Assembly (NCBI GenBank): GCA_946894095.1 | Contig: OX335655.1 | Coordinates: 5,828,001-5,892,000 of the forward strand | From: Incurvaria masculella | Lineage: Eukaryota > Arthropoda > Insecta > Lepidoptera > Incurvariidae | Length of the DNA: 64,000 nucleotides | Direction: 5' to 3' | In this document: positions 34,801-39,699 of the stretch, piece by piece | Numbering within the stretch: position 1 is the first letter of the stretch | How the letters are laid out: every line of letters begins with the position of its first letter | The notes under the pieces: generated by a model | Seen by the model: the letters and a program-made list of their open reading frames with translations, nothing else | Databases searched by the model: none | Told to the model about the DNA's origin: nothing | Position numbers and translations under genes: made by a program

Positions 34801-36016
34801 AAGTTTGTAGGGGAACTCATAAAATATCCAGGAAATCATTCAGCCTGACATCAGTCCAAAACGACATTGACACAAGAGGCGGGTACCGAGTGTATAGTAA
34901 AAAGAGAAAACACTTTTATGTTAAAAGAATTAAGCTGATTTCCAGTACCTAGGCACACCATTTCAGGAATTGTCGAGATTATTGCAATGATAATTTAAAA
35001 TGCTGTAAGTTACACTACCAACATGATAGTGTCGATCTGTTGCTTGTTCTCCTGAGGAATGGTGATGATGTCTTGTTTTTGCTGTTGCCCATTGGTGTTA
35101 GACTTCTGCCGCTCCTGCAATTTCTCACGGAGCACACTCTCTGTGGGTTCAGTGAGGTACGGTATACCTGCACAAAAATTTAACTATTTAGTCACCGCTT
35201 TTTGATATAGAAAAGAATAGCAATTGCGAAATCATGCAACTTTTTGTATTATTCATAATTTTTCACAGACTTTAACTAGCTTATTCATACAGATACTAAA
35301 TAACCAATTACACATCCAGCTAAAAATAAAAACGTTGGCTGCATCTTCAACATCTAATAGTAACCTGACAGGATTTATGGCTGTAATCAAGGAACAATGA
35401 GACCGCGCACGGATTACTAAGATAGTTGGGACATTCTACCTGATGACTTATTTGGTCAAACAATTTACTCATATTTATAAAATAGGGTATTCGGCTGTCT
35501 CCGTTTGGAATGCAAATGGTTAAATGTGTTCATAAAAGCTCAGGGCTATTTTTGAGCAATTAATAGTACCTTCAGCTAGCAGTTTATTAAAGTCGAAGCC
35601 CTGTGTGGCAAGAAACTCGAGGCTGGAACTCTGGCACAGGAAGACGCGGTCAGGACCCGGCCGGACGCGCGGGAACACATAGAAGTTGTACGCATCGTTG
35701 GTGTACTTCCCGCTGTCTGCGTCCCAGCGGAATGCGGCCAGTCCGAACTGTATGAGCAGAAAGTCGCTGACACCGTCACGCAACCGCCGGTAGTACTCGG
35801 CCGGTGAGTCGAACGCATTCACGTCGCGGCCGCTCATCAGCCCTGTGAACTCCGAGTCGATCGCGAGAAAGTCAGCGGTGTCTATTGACATTTTCACGAG
35901 CGGGAGCGCCTCCTTGAAATCTGAAAAAACACGGGGACTTCGTGAATTCCTGCTGTTATCGGCCACCCACTTAGGTTTGGTAAAACTTTCAACCTACTCT
36001 TTCTGGTCACTTCCAT
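17892..36016 (-). CDS. PNLDC1: PNLDC1/Trimmer: PARN-like 3'-5' exoribonuclease, 11 coding exons, 558 aa
   Basis: Join (minus): 36016-35998, 35920-35570, 35167-35014, 34660-34505, 33928-33796, 31232-31111, 29940-29822, 28799-28554, 27806-27720, 19050-18905, 18035-17892. All junctions are GT-AG and phases agree; the sum is 1677 nt. The fold is PARN-type DEDDh: D28 and E30 (FLAIDSEF), D283 ([10 protein letters not shown]), H365 and D370 (HEAGYDAY) are all present. A RRM-like part follows (exons 9-10). The C-terminus is a hydrophobic anchor ([20 protein letters not shown]). PARN lacks such an anchor, whereas PNLDC1 has one that tethers it to mitochondria. In silkworm, PNLDC1 (Trimmer) shortens pre-piRNA 3' ends. 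Oddities: a 7.5-kb errantivirus in intron 9, and a tandem array after exon 10. Exon 10 donor choice is uncertain because of the array. Confidence 0.88.
18128..19000 (-). repeat. ~110-bp tandem array built from PNLDC1 exon 10 end plus intron start
   Basis: About seven units follow one another; the GTACCT(T/C)(C/T)GCCTGGT block begins near 18209, 18317, 18461, 18571, 18682, 18793 and 18901. Spacing is mostly 108-111 bases (one 144). Each unit holds the exon 10 tail (GLAQRA...TPYQLHQAK), its donor-like GTAC site and the start of the intron. Four consecutive units nearest the exon stay in frame as 37-residue repeats; the units farther from exon 10 are frame-broken and diverged. Confidence 0.85.
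18905..19050 (-). CDS. PNLDC1: PNLDC1 exon 10
   Basis: Acceptor GGTCGCAG; donor taken as GTACCA at 18904. It encodes [20 protein letters not shown] and ends [11 protein letters not shown] at phase 0. Beyond this donor the frame stays open through tandem copies of the exon's own end, so later donors are possible. Confidence 0.78.
19140..19265 (+). mobile_element. tRNA-derived SINE head fragment
   Basis: GGTCATGGGTTCAATACC resembles a tRNA B box context. The downstream CCGAGTTGGATAAGTG matches the corresponding place in the tRNA-headed SINE at 29404. Confidence 0.45.
19273..19345. mobile_element. left part of a MITE split by the errantivirus
   Basis: Begins CACCTAAATTGGCGTTTACG. The exact inverse ends the right part at 27094. 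Without the virus the element would be about 313 bases long. A target duplication for the MITE was not seen. Confidence 0.65.
19346..19620 (+). repeat. errantivirus 5' LTR
   Basis: 275 bases starting AGTTACGCTG and ending GTGAACTTAACT. AATAAA at 19556-19561 is the likely polyadenylation signal. No difference from the 3' LTR was found by eye. Confidence 0.92.
19620..19637 (+). promoter_or_regulatory. primer-binding site (tRNA-Ser type)
   Basis: TGGCGCAGCCGGTAGGAT begins at the last base of the LTR. The same kind of site is used for reverse-transcription priming by the 17.6/297/ZAM elements. Confidence 0.8.
19935..19950 (+). promoter_or_regulatory. candidate splice donor for env mRNA
   Basis: CTTT|GTGAGTAAAA upstream of gag is a good donor consensus. 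Together with the acceptor at 24880 it could make a subgenomic env transcript. This is inference from position and consensus only. Confidence 0.35.
20108..21208 (+). CDS. gag: errantivirus Gag (366 aa)
   Basis: Structural capsid precursor. The ATG has an A-rich leader (AAAAATGG). The middle part carries the retro-Gag pattern [14 protein letters not shown] followed by [13 protein letters not shown]. The C-terminal third is rich in proline, glutamine and arginine and ends in an acidic stretch. No CCHC zinc knuckle is present, which is normal for errantiviruses. Pol follows in the -1 frame and overlaps the end of gag. Confidence 0.85.
   Translation: MAEENIRLVPAEIAKIIPTFDGDQTQLNIFISKCEYILNTFAGGAQQNLYIYHLLTSKLKGPAAALIGESEEFLSWEQLKNLLKQHFGDPRSEECLALELESLKIYSGESYNDFCNRVQKTKNTLICKVNQEITEANMRQSKQSIYNNTALNVFLYNLTPALVRQVRLGSPKTLEDALRIVLEEVNFKKIYDAKNKPQTGITKPQFGNRPQTSAGPSNVLPRYQNGENKKYFPQQTMRTINMPSNFRQGSNQYRTHSQPPRAVEGQMRSTQFRHQQTGAPTDATMRSLPPRQPSRQVYRPAQQATSQELFYNESCEESTEYVEDLEEAEPQLECEEAEFSDNAYLEDSLLENVENFRITASHKRFT
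21167..21178 (+). promoter_or_regulatory. putative gag-pol -1 frameshift site
   Basis: GAGAATTTTCGA lies just before the gag stop, where the -1 frame is open into pol. 17.6 and 297 have a similar sequence at this place. Slippage itself is inferred. Confidence 0.45.
21268..24858 (+). CDS. pol: errantivirus Pol: protease, RT, RNase H, integrase (1196 aa from first ATG)
   Basis: Expected to be made as a Gag-Pol fusion, so the first ATG is probably not the true N-terminus; the frame is open upstream into gag. Domains in order: aspartic protease (DTGS at residues 3-6); reverse transcriptase with YLDD at about residue 417; RNase H ([16 protein letters not shown]); integrase with an N-terminal HHCC zinc site (about 880-925) and a D, D, E triad in IDLF, SDAGSEF and VERFH blocks (about 949, 1004, 1040). 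All catalytic motifs are present and no stop or frameshift was seen. Confidence 0.92.
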   Translation: MIDTGSTRSFISPKIANKYLQQFVSQEPFDVVSTHATSRHNHVVKIPLFKTFKSPDIHKFYVYNVDSRYDGLIGSDLLNQLEASVDMKSRTLFTKNTSIPITYTPPEKVDIILQPRTECRVKLPVYIFKGDALLDYKQFTEGVRMPAAIVKCENGYAHTVIQNTLDQQMTLTITKPFHVEPFVTKPSNVNFTDSYEENLNIDKIQKRNLCKLRLDHCNKEEKHEIWKICNEFKDIFYSEELPLTFSNQVKHKIRTTNEDPIYNRAYRQPPAQTEEIKRQVEKLLKDDVIKESNSPWSAPVHLVPKKIDATGKQKWRMVVDYRRLNEITIDDKYPLPNINDLFDKLGRSTYFSTLDLASGYHQLEVAPEDRTKTAFSTQFGHYEFNRMPFGLKTAPATFQRAMDNILRGLQGLHCLVYLDDIIIFSSSLQEHTDKLRKIFQRLRETNMKVQLDKSEFLRKEVLYLGHTITKDGLKPNEDKIAAVMKYPIPTTRTEIKSFLGLVGYYRKFIPDFAKITRPLTACLKKNKKIIVDDSYIKSFEKCKELLTNAPLLQYPNFEKPYILATDASNQAIGSVLSQGPVGNDKPVAYASRTLSDTETRYSTIEKELLAVIWAVKYFRPYLYGRKFTILTDHRPLAWLYGLKEPNSKLTRWRLRLQEFDFDIIYKKGKLNTNADALSRIKINALSDDTSSMQVNLDEEDINQQDDMQEVIEQHLRAQMQEAVEEMKTEKDNNCEDEKESVIPIIDISDSNSDVTAHSVTNREHEAIPILHEAVDTKANQILVYTWFKNKLAVKDRSEEKNKILEVHLPIKNDELVKQFLKEYVDYKKKYHIYFENEELRKSFNRVITTLFKKGKQNMIECTERVIHLTDESDQRDIVIKNHEGKTCHRGITETLTRIKRHYYWNKMKETVSAIINACEPCRKMKYDRKPIKPSLQLTQTQNAPFQEIFIDLFSIESKYFLTAVDAFSKLGQAIEISNRSTPEVVRALIKYFSLYGTPSKISSDAGSEFNNELLKELMLLYKIDAHISTPNNPNSTAIVERFHSTITEIYRLVKNEQKEMDVPSIMTYAIMAYNNTIHSATHLTPFEIVFGHTDTGNIFDIDREKTLLQKLLQDHRKRLSIIYESVSEKLINDKERVHEKRAGENPPDLQEKDTIYFKNSRNRKGKEKARYEKAEVNGPPNRNVVPVSLGGRKSSY
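24880..24881 (+). promoter_or_regulatory. candidate splice acceptor for env mRNA
   Basis: CGCCCCCCGCAG|GTCG sits between the pol stop and the first env ATG. It would suit a spliced env transcript as known for gypsy. The splice itself is inferred. Confidence 0.35.
24888..26651 (+). CDS. env: errantivirus Env fusion glycoprotein (587 aa)
   Basis: This is the envelope protein that makes errantiviruses potentially infectious; the family is related to baculovirus F proteins. A furin-type cleavage motif (RSKR) at about residue 105 is followed by a hydrophobic, glycine-containing fusion-peptide-like stretch. A coiled-coil-prone region lies in the middle. A single membrane segment near residues 515-540 precedes a short cytoplasmic tail. 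The last 25 codons lie in the 3' LTR, usual for this group. The frame is intact. The N-terminal signal sequence is short from the first ATG, so a spliced leader may supply the real start. Confidence 0.87.
   Translation: MVMLALAQAESGESMLLKRLDKNPGILPLRLGHAKIQHDEWKIVKTLDLNELTLDLENNLMKYDRLDELILGKEECYREFVGHKNQVDYMKQIAIDKLNQLSPTSRSKRGLLNPIGSMIKLLTGNLDHKDAEHYDTIIHQAQSKLNRQGTKITLISKIIENEVNISKTIDQNIASLDKRLTRIETIIKENDTTRMRSFFYINILSMYNQFMSNFRTIQIKIDEIETAIAFSKLNILHQSIINSTDLLNILTTIEKTDVLTYAASKSNLIKIEQSIKVKAYAKAKQLVFILEVPLLEKDTYTYYKVIPIPMYKPETHETHIILPKYPYLLVNGMKYKTIVKPCETLEEEHHLCRPNDETPYAESTCITQLMQYHNNYSSCELHRVEIEEVKIHKLPLRQWLVYTRNEVVTTEECNEESSNQLIQGTYILTDIGACEISIGNIHIKPERITYTRNPSRIPIIPLALQSSGPQLKLAETKPIKLTGVNMDNIEFLMHTLQENDGPIETNVLKVNSISLGTVILYVAITLTLIVFSLVKFRNIIFVKKNYSSEEKPSSDNFPLKEGGVTLPVLTIPIHSAASTSRHQSFDR
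26564..26575 (+). promoter_or_regulatory. polypurine tract
   Basis: AAGGAGGGAGG directly abuts the 3' LTR; it would prime plus-strand DNA synthesis. It overlaps the env reading frame. Confidence 0.8.
26576..26850 (+). repeat. errantivirus 3' LTR
   Basis: 275 bases identical by eye to 19346-19620, followed by the CGCG duplication at 26851-26854. It contains the end of the env frame. Confidence 0.92.
26855..27094. mobile_element. right part of the MITE split by the errantivirus
   Basis: Ends CGTAAACGCCAATTTAGGTG, the exact 20-base inverse of the left end at 19273. Inside is a direct pair resembling AGTCCGAGTTTGA(T/C)TTTGACAG. Confidence 0.65.
27120..27400. mobile_element. two SINE pieces in opposite orientation
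   Basis: 27140-27270 matches the shared SINE body on the plus strand. 27276-27400 begins with a T tract and matches the tail part on the minus strand. Probably one SINE inserted into or beside another. Confidence 0.55.
27720..27806 (-). CDS. PNLDC1: PNLDC1 exon 9
   Basis: Acceptor GGTTGCAG, donor GTGAGT. It encodes [20 protein letters not shown], matching the start of the RRM-like domain of PARN. The next intron (27719-19051) holds the errantivirus. Confidence 0.9.
28265..28450 (+). mobile_element. TAATCGACC-type MITE, diverged copy
   Basis: Parallels 56759-56957 over most of its length (GGTGGCGAAATTGGA, CCGCAAATGGTATGTTTT, AGTATATTCGTAAAGTA, GTCGATTATACAT). Its left inverted end is not recognisable. 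It lies in PNLDC1 intron 8. Confidence 0.55.
28554..28799 (-). CDS. PNLDC1: PNLDC1 exon 8, nuclease motif III
   Basis: Acceptor AGAGTCAG, donor GTGAGT. It encodes [19 protein letters not shown] with the general-base histidine (H365) and last catalytic aspartate (D370), then [13 protein letters not shown] and [10 protein letters not shown]. Strikingly GC-rich compared with the flanking introns. Confidence 0.92.
29404..29807 (+). mobile_element. SINE with tRNA-derived head
   Basis: The head contains A-box-like TAGCCTAGTGG and B-box-like GGGTTCGATAC at tRNA-like spacing. The body then shares ACTAGGTGGTAGGGTTTAAG, GGTACCATCGCATTGGATGA and GGTCCTGGCATGGCACC with the 5S-headed SINEs, and ends in an A tract. 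It lies in PNLDC1 intron 7, antisense to the gene. Confidence 0.78.
29822..29940 (-). CDS. PNLDC1: PNLDC1 exon 7
   Basis: Acceptor GATGTGCAG, donor GTGAGT. It encodes [17 protein letters not shown] and [16 protein letters not shown] tRNA-like SINE fragment lies less than 20 bp upstream of the acceptor. Confidence 0.9.
29955..30080 (+). mobile_element. tRNA-type SINE head fragment
   Basis: GAGGTCATGAGTTCGTATGCC and AATTGGATAAGTGCCATTTT parallel the fragment at 19140-19265. It sits just upstream (in transcript sense) of the exon 7 acceptor of PNLDC1. Confidence 0.45.
30095..30440 (+). pseudogene. CR1-like LINE 3' remnant
   Basis: Read on the plus strand with stops, the fragment shows [21 protein letters not shown] and [20 protein letters not shown], a typical end of CR1/L2-type reverse transcriptases. 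Inactive. Confidence 0.65.
30441..31284. other. intronic AT-rich DNA around PNLDC1 exon 6
   Basis: Apart from exon 6 (31232-31111) this holds only a short (AAT)n tract near 30488-30510. No other feature could be supported. Confidence 0.4.
31111..31232 (-). CDS. PNLDC1: PNLDC1 exon 6, nuclease motif II
   Basis: Acceptor TGTGTGCAG, donor GTATGT. It encodes [20 protein letters not shown] with the third catalytic acid (D283), then [11 protein letters not shown]. Confidence 0.92.
31285..31669 (-). mobile_element. SINE with 5S rRNA-like head
   Basis: On the minus strand the head reads TGGCCCAGTGGCG (tRNA A-box-like), then CCGAAGTTAAGCAACGCTGG and CTTGGATGGGTGACCATT, matching 5S rRNA internal promoter blocks. 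The shared SINE body and an A tract follow (T run at 31285-31298). It lies in PNLDC1 intron 5, in the same sense as the gene. Confidence 0.85.
31690..31750. repeat. hairpin of an inverted 16-mer
   Basis: CGTGCTACGCCTGTTG is followed by its exact inverse and then by the forward copy again, with only short spacers. Confidence 0.6.
31799..31831. repeat. (TTTA)n microsatellite
   Basis: About eight TTTA units in tandem. Confidence 0.8.
32170..32390 (+). mobile_element. SINE body fragment, diverged
   Basis: ACTAGGTGGTAGGGTTATGC and CTTGCATGGCACCAAATCCC match the shared SINE body and tail region; there is no head. Confidence 0.55.
32455..32700 (-). mobile_element. SINE body with GTCGTAAGAGG-type head, diverged
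   Basis: On the minus strand a block resembling GAGCCGCCTAAGGGATTTGT precedes the shared SINE body, as in the copy at 8290. This supports a third head type. Confidence 0.5.
32898..33345 (-). mobile_element. SINE with tRNA-derived head, plus (TTGAAT)n insertion
   Basis: On the minus strand the head holds TAGCCTAGTGGCATGGAGAC and is followed by CCGAGTTGGATAAGTGC and the shared body. A hexamer microsatellite (TTGAAT)n at about 33197-33230 interrupts the element between head and body. Confidence 0.7.
33379..33740 (+). mobile_element. SINE with 5S rRNA-like head, internal deletion
   Basis: The 5S-like blocks CCGAAGTTAAGCAACGCTGG and TTGGATGGGTGACCATTCG are intact. The body lacks about 30 bases after GGCATGGCACC compared with the other copies, and ends in an A-rich tail. 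It lies in PNLDC1 intron 5, antisense, beside exon 5. Confidence 0.85.
33796..33928 (-). CDS. PNLDC1: PNLDC1 exon 5
   Basis: Acceptor TGCGTAG, donor GTAGGT. It encodes [13 protein letters not shown], a charged run and [15 protein letters not shown], the PARN-family stretch leading to motif II. A SINE begins about 55 bp downstream of the donor. Confidence 0.85.
34505..34660 (-). CDS. PNLDC1: PNLDC1 exon 4
   Basis: Acceptor ATTACCAG, donor GTACGC. It encodes [27 protein letters not shown] and [12 protein letters not shown]. This covers the region of PARN's R3H insertion between nuclease motifs I and II. The nearby GTAATC donor would break phase. Confidence 0.8.
34705..34895 (+). mobile_element. 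Helitron-like non-autonomous fragment
   Basis: Starts TCCATACTAATATTATAAAT and ends near GGCGGGTACCGAGTGTATAG. Both ends resemble the longer elements at 57302 and 60269. No coding capacity. The 3' CTAG is not preserved, so boundaries are approximate. Confidence 0.45.
35014..35167 (-). CDS. PNLDC1: PNLDC1 exon 3
   Basis: Acceptor TTTGTGCAG, donor GTAACT. It encodes [20 protein letters not shown] and a glutamine-rich stretch (GQQQKQ). The donor was chosen because it is the only one that keeps phase with exon 4. Confidence 0.8.
35171..35560. other. PNLDC1 intron 2, no other feature
   Basis: AT-rich intron DNA between exons 2 and 3 without a recognised repeat. Confidence 0.5.
35570..35920 (-). 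CDS. PNLDC1: PNLDC1 exon 2, nuclease motif I
   Basis: Acceptor TTTTTTCAG, donor GTACTA. It encodes the first DEDD motif ([11 protein letters not shown]) and the PARN-family blocks [15 protein letters not shown] and [12 protein letters not shown]. Confidence 0.9.
35998..36016 (-). CDS. PNLDC1: PNLDC1 exon 1 (start)
   Basis: The ATG at 36016 gives MEVTRK plus one base; the donor is GTAGGT. Joined to exon 2 it reads MEVTRKNFKEAL, which matches the usual PARN-family start and places the catalytic aspartate at residue 28. Confidence 0.8.
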
Positions 36017-36232
36017 TATCAATGAATACGGCAATATAAGTCCAACGGACGCAGATTTTGCTAGCATCAATGTTTGTTTTGTTAGGTTATTTCCAAAGAA
36101 AAGATAGACAAGTAGAAACACAAAATTAAAAATTAGTTTTCTTTGATAATACCGAGGTCGCGGTCCGATTTGAACCATCGCACGCCAACGCACGCACAAA
36201 ACTGGTCCGTTTCGCGCTTACGCCCCCTTAAA

Positions 36233-36421
36233 ATGGCGTCCCGTGAACGGTATGAAGTATCCCGTGTAGTTAGCGCTGCGTCACGCAATGCCGTACACAG
36301 TGCTCAAGCTTTGGAGGTTTTAACGTTTCTAAAGAGTAGTCATCGTCTTTCCACCGTATTTTTTCACAAACCGTTGAATGTCCCTCAGTTCAAAATTCAA
36401 GTGCTTTCGCTCGCTCTTTAG
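36233..36421 (+). CDS. possible small divergent ORF (62 aa), doubtful
   Basis: An ATG in good context (AAAATGGCG) opens a 62-codon frame starting MASRERYEVSRVVSAASR, about 220 bp from the PNLDC1 start and divergent from it. No domain is recognised. It may be chance, or the start of a spliced transcript sharing the promoter region. Confidence 0.15.
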   Translation: MASRERYEVSRVVSAASRNAVHSAQALEVLTFLKSSHRLSTVFFHKPLNVPQFKIQVLSLAL

Positions 36422-36529
36422 CTGCAGTAACTACGTAACCGTGTGCAATACTGCAGAAATGCGCGATCTCAATATCTCAAAATCATATTCATCATTCATC
36501 AGAGTTCAAAGTAAACTGTGACCTATTAC

Positions 36530-36955
36530 CGATCATGATGATTGAACGTATGGCCATTTCCGAAGCCCTCTCGTACGCAGCAACAACTAATGACGACAAC
36601 ATTGTTATATTTACTAATTCTAAAAGCGCTCTTCAGCACCTCGGGGTAGATGCATAGCATACACTATTCTATAAGATATCTTAGCGCTTCAGTCAAATGG
36701 CAAAAAACTCCAACTACAATGGATTCCATCTCATGTCGGTGTGCTAGGAAATTAAATGGCAGACAGGTTGGCTAAGCAAGTAGTCATGTCATCAGAAAGC
36801 ATTGAAATCGATTTTGATCCTTGCTCTACAGATATGCTCTCAAATTTAAAACGCTTATGCCGAACTCTCTGGAAAGAGCATTACGATAGACGATCGGTAG
36901 AGAAAGGAATATGGTATAATACAATTCAATGTGAACCACTTGCAACACCATGACT
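36530..36955 (+). pseudogene. LINE RNase H remnant
   Basis: Broken frames read ERMAISEALSYAATTN, FTNSKSALQHL and WIPSHVGVLGN, stop, MADRLAKQ, typical of the RNase H domain of I/R1/LOA-type LINEs. The usual TDSKSA aspartate is changed to asparagine and a stop interrupts the frame, so it is dead. Confidence 0.65.
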
Positions 36956-36959
36956 TCTC

Positions 36960-37670
36960 AATTGCAAACTGTCGAGATCTAACATGTATCACTCGTATTT
37001 AAAGTGACGTTTACCGTTGGTTCAACGAACATGATTGAGTTAAATCCATATAAGCCGTAAACCTTATTTAAATCGCTAAGTGAGATTGATGCAAGGCACC
37101 CTAAATAAGACACTGCATTTTATAAGCCAGTTCATTAAAGATACTATATAGAAATGGCGGCGTGTACTTGTCCGTACGGTCAACATAATATTGTTACAAA
37201 GTATACATTTATGTTTTAAGATTTATGTAATATTTCACGATACAACAATAAATTAATTAAATTAAACATAAACACATATCACATTCCTTGAAAAAAGCGA
37301 TATGCCGGCTTAGTACGAAAAAGTATATTTACTTATAATGTATTAGTTCAAGAGGTAGGAAAAGGTTAAGAAAACTGTGGGTCGTTTAAATGTATTTATT
37401 TATGTATTAAAATGAATTATTGCATGCCACTAGGTCCAGAAGATTCATCTGAACCAAGTTATTAACTTAAGGCCGATTAGAAAAATTAAAGAAATGCATT
37501 CTTTGTCCATTGGTCAAGGCACAATTTTATACGGCGACTGCGATTAAACTAGCAAAATCGTCTTCCAACGTTTCCCTAAACTTAACAGATTTTAAATTAA
37601 AAAAAAATGACTTGAGAAACCCTCCGTCTATATCTATGTGTTTTAATTGTTTATAAATATGTGTATTTTT
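36960..37670. other. no gene recognised
   Basis: AT-rich DNA, probably further remains of the adjacent LINE (the stretch near 37090-37160 resembles other LINE-linked DNA), but no frame could be followed. Confidence 0.35.
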
Positions 37671-38315
37671 AACCGACTTCAAAAAAAGGAGGAGGTTATC
37701 AATTCGTCTGTATGTTTTTTTTTTTATGTTTGTTACCTCATAACTTTTGCCTGGGTGAACCGATTTTGATGATTATTTTTTTAAATGATAGCTAATGATT
37801 CCCAAGTGGTCCCATTTTAATTTGGTTAAGTTCTGACAATGATATCCATGAGAAAATCATAAAAGTCTTAAATTTGTATTAAGATGTGCGCGTCAAATGG
37901 ACGAATAACTCAATATAACGCCAACCGATTTCGGTGATTCTTTTTTCATTGGAAAGGACGTGTACAAATTAGTAAGTTTACTTCAGATTCACTAAAAATA
38001 AACAAATAAAAATAACAAATTTAACAAAAAAAATAACCGACTTCAAAGGAAAATCACTAAAAAGTAAAAAATAATTTTCATTTTTGTAGTTACGATTTCT
38101 GTAATTTTTTGAGTCGGTGTCAGCCAAGGTTAGGTTAGGTTAGGTTAGGTTAGGTTAGGTTAGGTTAGGTTAGCTTCTCTTGATTGGCGCAGCGGGTGCC
38201 CGGCTGACGCCGACTCAAAAAATTACAGAAATCGTAACTACAAAAATGAAAATTATTTTTTACTTTTTAGTGATTTTCCTTTGAAGTCGGTTATTTTTTT
38301 TGTTAAATTTGTTTT
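37671..38315. mobile_element. AACCGACTTCAAA element with ~114-bp fold-back arms
   Basis: AACCGACTTCAAA occurs at 37671 and at 38035, and inverted at 38281-38292. The arms 38012-38125 and 38202-38315 are almost perfect inverses of each other, with (TTAGG)n in the loop. Non-coding. The superfamily is not clear. Confidence 0.7.
38128..38172 (+). repeat. interstitial (TTAGG)n tract, 9 units
   Basis: Nine perfect GGTTA units, the insect telomere repeat, placed in the loop of the fold-back arms. Confidence 0.92.
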
Positions 38316-38512
38316 TTTTTTCAATAAATAAATTTACATAAAGATAGACATGTTTTTCTCATTCTTATTAGCCAATCAATATTTTCCAATCTAAAAGATA
38401 TACGGGGTAAACTTTTCCAGTGGGCCTTCAGGGCTAGATCCGAAACTATAAGAAATAGCGAAAATCACTCAAAGGATCACTCCTCTCACGGATTGTGATA
38501 AAAACTAAAAAT

Positions 38513-39090
38513 GTTGATTTTTAATTAACTGATTAAAAGGTTCCATTATTCATACATTACCCGTATCCAAAAAATTAAAATACAGACGTAGATTTTGACA
38601 AAATATTGTAGAATCCAAACTTTAATAGGCATAGTTAAACATTAAGAGCATGTAAACAGTTATCACCCGTTGTTACATGATAGGATAACGACTCTCTTAA
38701 ACACAATTTCTCGGGCGACACTCGAAAGAATCTTCCCGCGGTTTTTAGAAGTCATAGTTCTGTTCAGTTCAACCAGTGATACACTATACCGACCTAACAT
38801 CGCAACTGAGTACATTTCACTGCGCGCTTTGATTTGATATTTCGTTTTGCAGTCGGTACCGCACTGTGTGAGTATAAATAGCGATATAGTGGAAGCGAGA
38901 TAGCATGCGATTCGCAAGTACAAGTCGCCATTTCTATATAGTTTCTTTATTAAACCAGGATATATGAGAATAGTCGAGTCACCCAACTGTTCTGCTTGCC
39001 AACAAGTAGAGGATCGGTTACACTTACTGTTAGATTGCGTCCGGAACCAAGCATTGAGAAATAAATTGTTGATGGATCTATGCACGGATA
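38513..39090 (+). pseudogene. LINE C-terminal remnant, copy 1
   Basis: The first 450 bases match 53677-54138. The end reads ESPNCSACQQVEDRLHLLLD, a cysteine-histidine motif typical after the RNase H domain of some LINEs. Frames are broken. Confidence 0.6.
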
Positions 39091-39096
39091 GACTAA

Positions 39097-39255
39097 GGGC
39101 CGAGTGCACGAAAGGATAAGACATCAAAATCAACGTCAACGTACGATTAAACACGTCACTTTGTATGGACAGTATGGAAGGAACTCCATGCGGTTTACTA
39201 AAAGTGACGTGTTTGAACATTGATTAACTCGGCCGTCTCTTCGTGCAACCGAGCC
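39097..39255 (+). mobile_element. Harbinger-like MITE, copy 4
   Basis: GGGCCGAGTGCACGAAAGGA to CTTCGTGCAACCGAGCC, with TAA on both sides (39094-39096, 39256-39258). It is inserted at the end of the LINE remnant. Confidence 0.68.
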
Positions 39256-39314
39256 TAAATCCATTTTTTTAAATCCACGAAGCCCTATGCCAACCACAGA
39301 GTAAATAATTCTTG

Positions 39315-39691
39315 TTTTTATGTGTCTGGACATGGATGGCTAATACCACAAGTTCTGTCATGGTATTAGCCCAACACACCACATGGGAACTAGGTGCCAT
39401 ACCAGGACCGTTCCTTATATTGCACGGCTACATTGAACTGGATGGAAAACACGGACAATTTTCATTGCCGCTTCGACCATCGTTCATCCAATGCGATGGT
39501 ACCAACCCGGGCGGGATAAACCCTACCACCTAGTAAGTAAGGAAGGGGACCTACAGCTTTACGTGGAATCCGAACCACGGCCAGCCTCTCTCAACGGTCG
39601 AATGGTCACCCATCCAAGACCAGACCGGACCCAGCGTTGCTTAACTTCGGAGAGCGATCGCCGAAGTGTCGCGCCGCTGGGCCACTGAGGC
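39315..39691 (-). mobile_element. SINE with 5S rRNA-like head
   Basis: Full-length copy on the minus strand with the 5S-like blocks (CCGAAGTTAAGCAACGCTGG; TTGGATGGGTGACCATTCG), complete body and short A-rich end. Very close to the copies at 31285 and 55813. Confidence 0.85.
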
Positions 39692-39699
39692 TGACAAAT

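Noticed and set aside
28441..35966. PARN rather than PNLDC1
   Set aside because: The nuclease core alone could be either, but the last exon encodes a C-terminal hydrophobic anchor, which is a PNLDC1 trait. A direct comparison would settle it.
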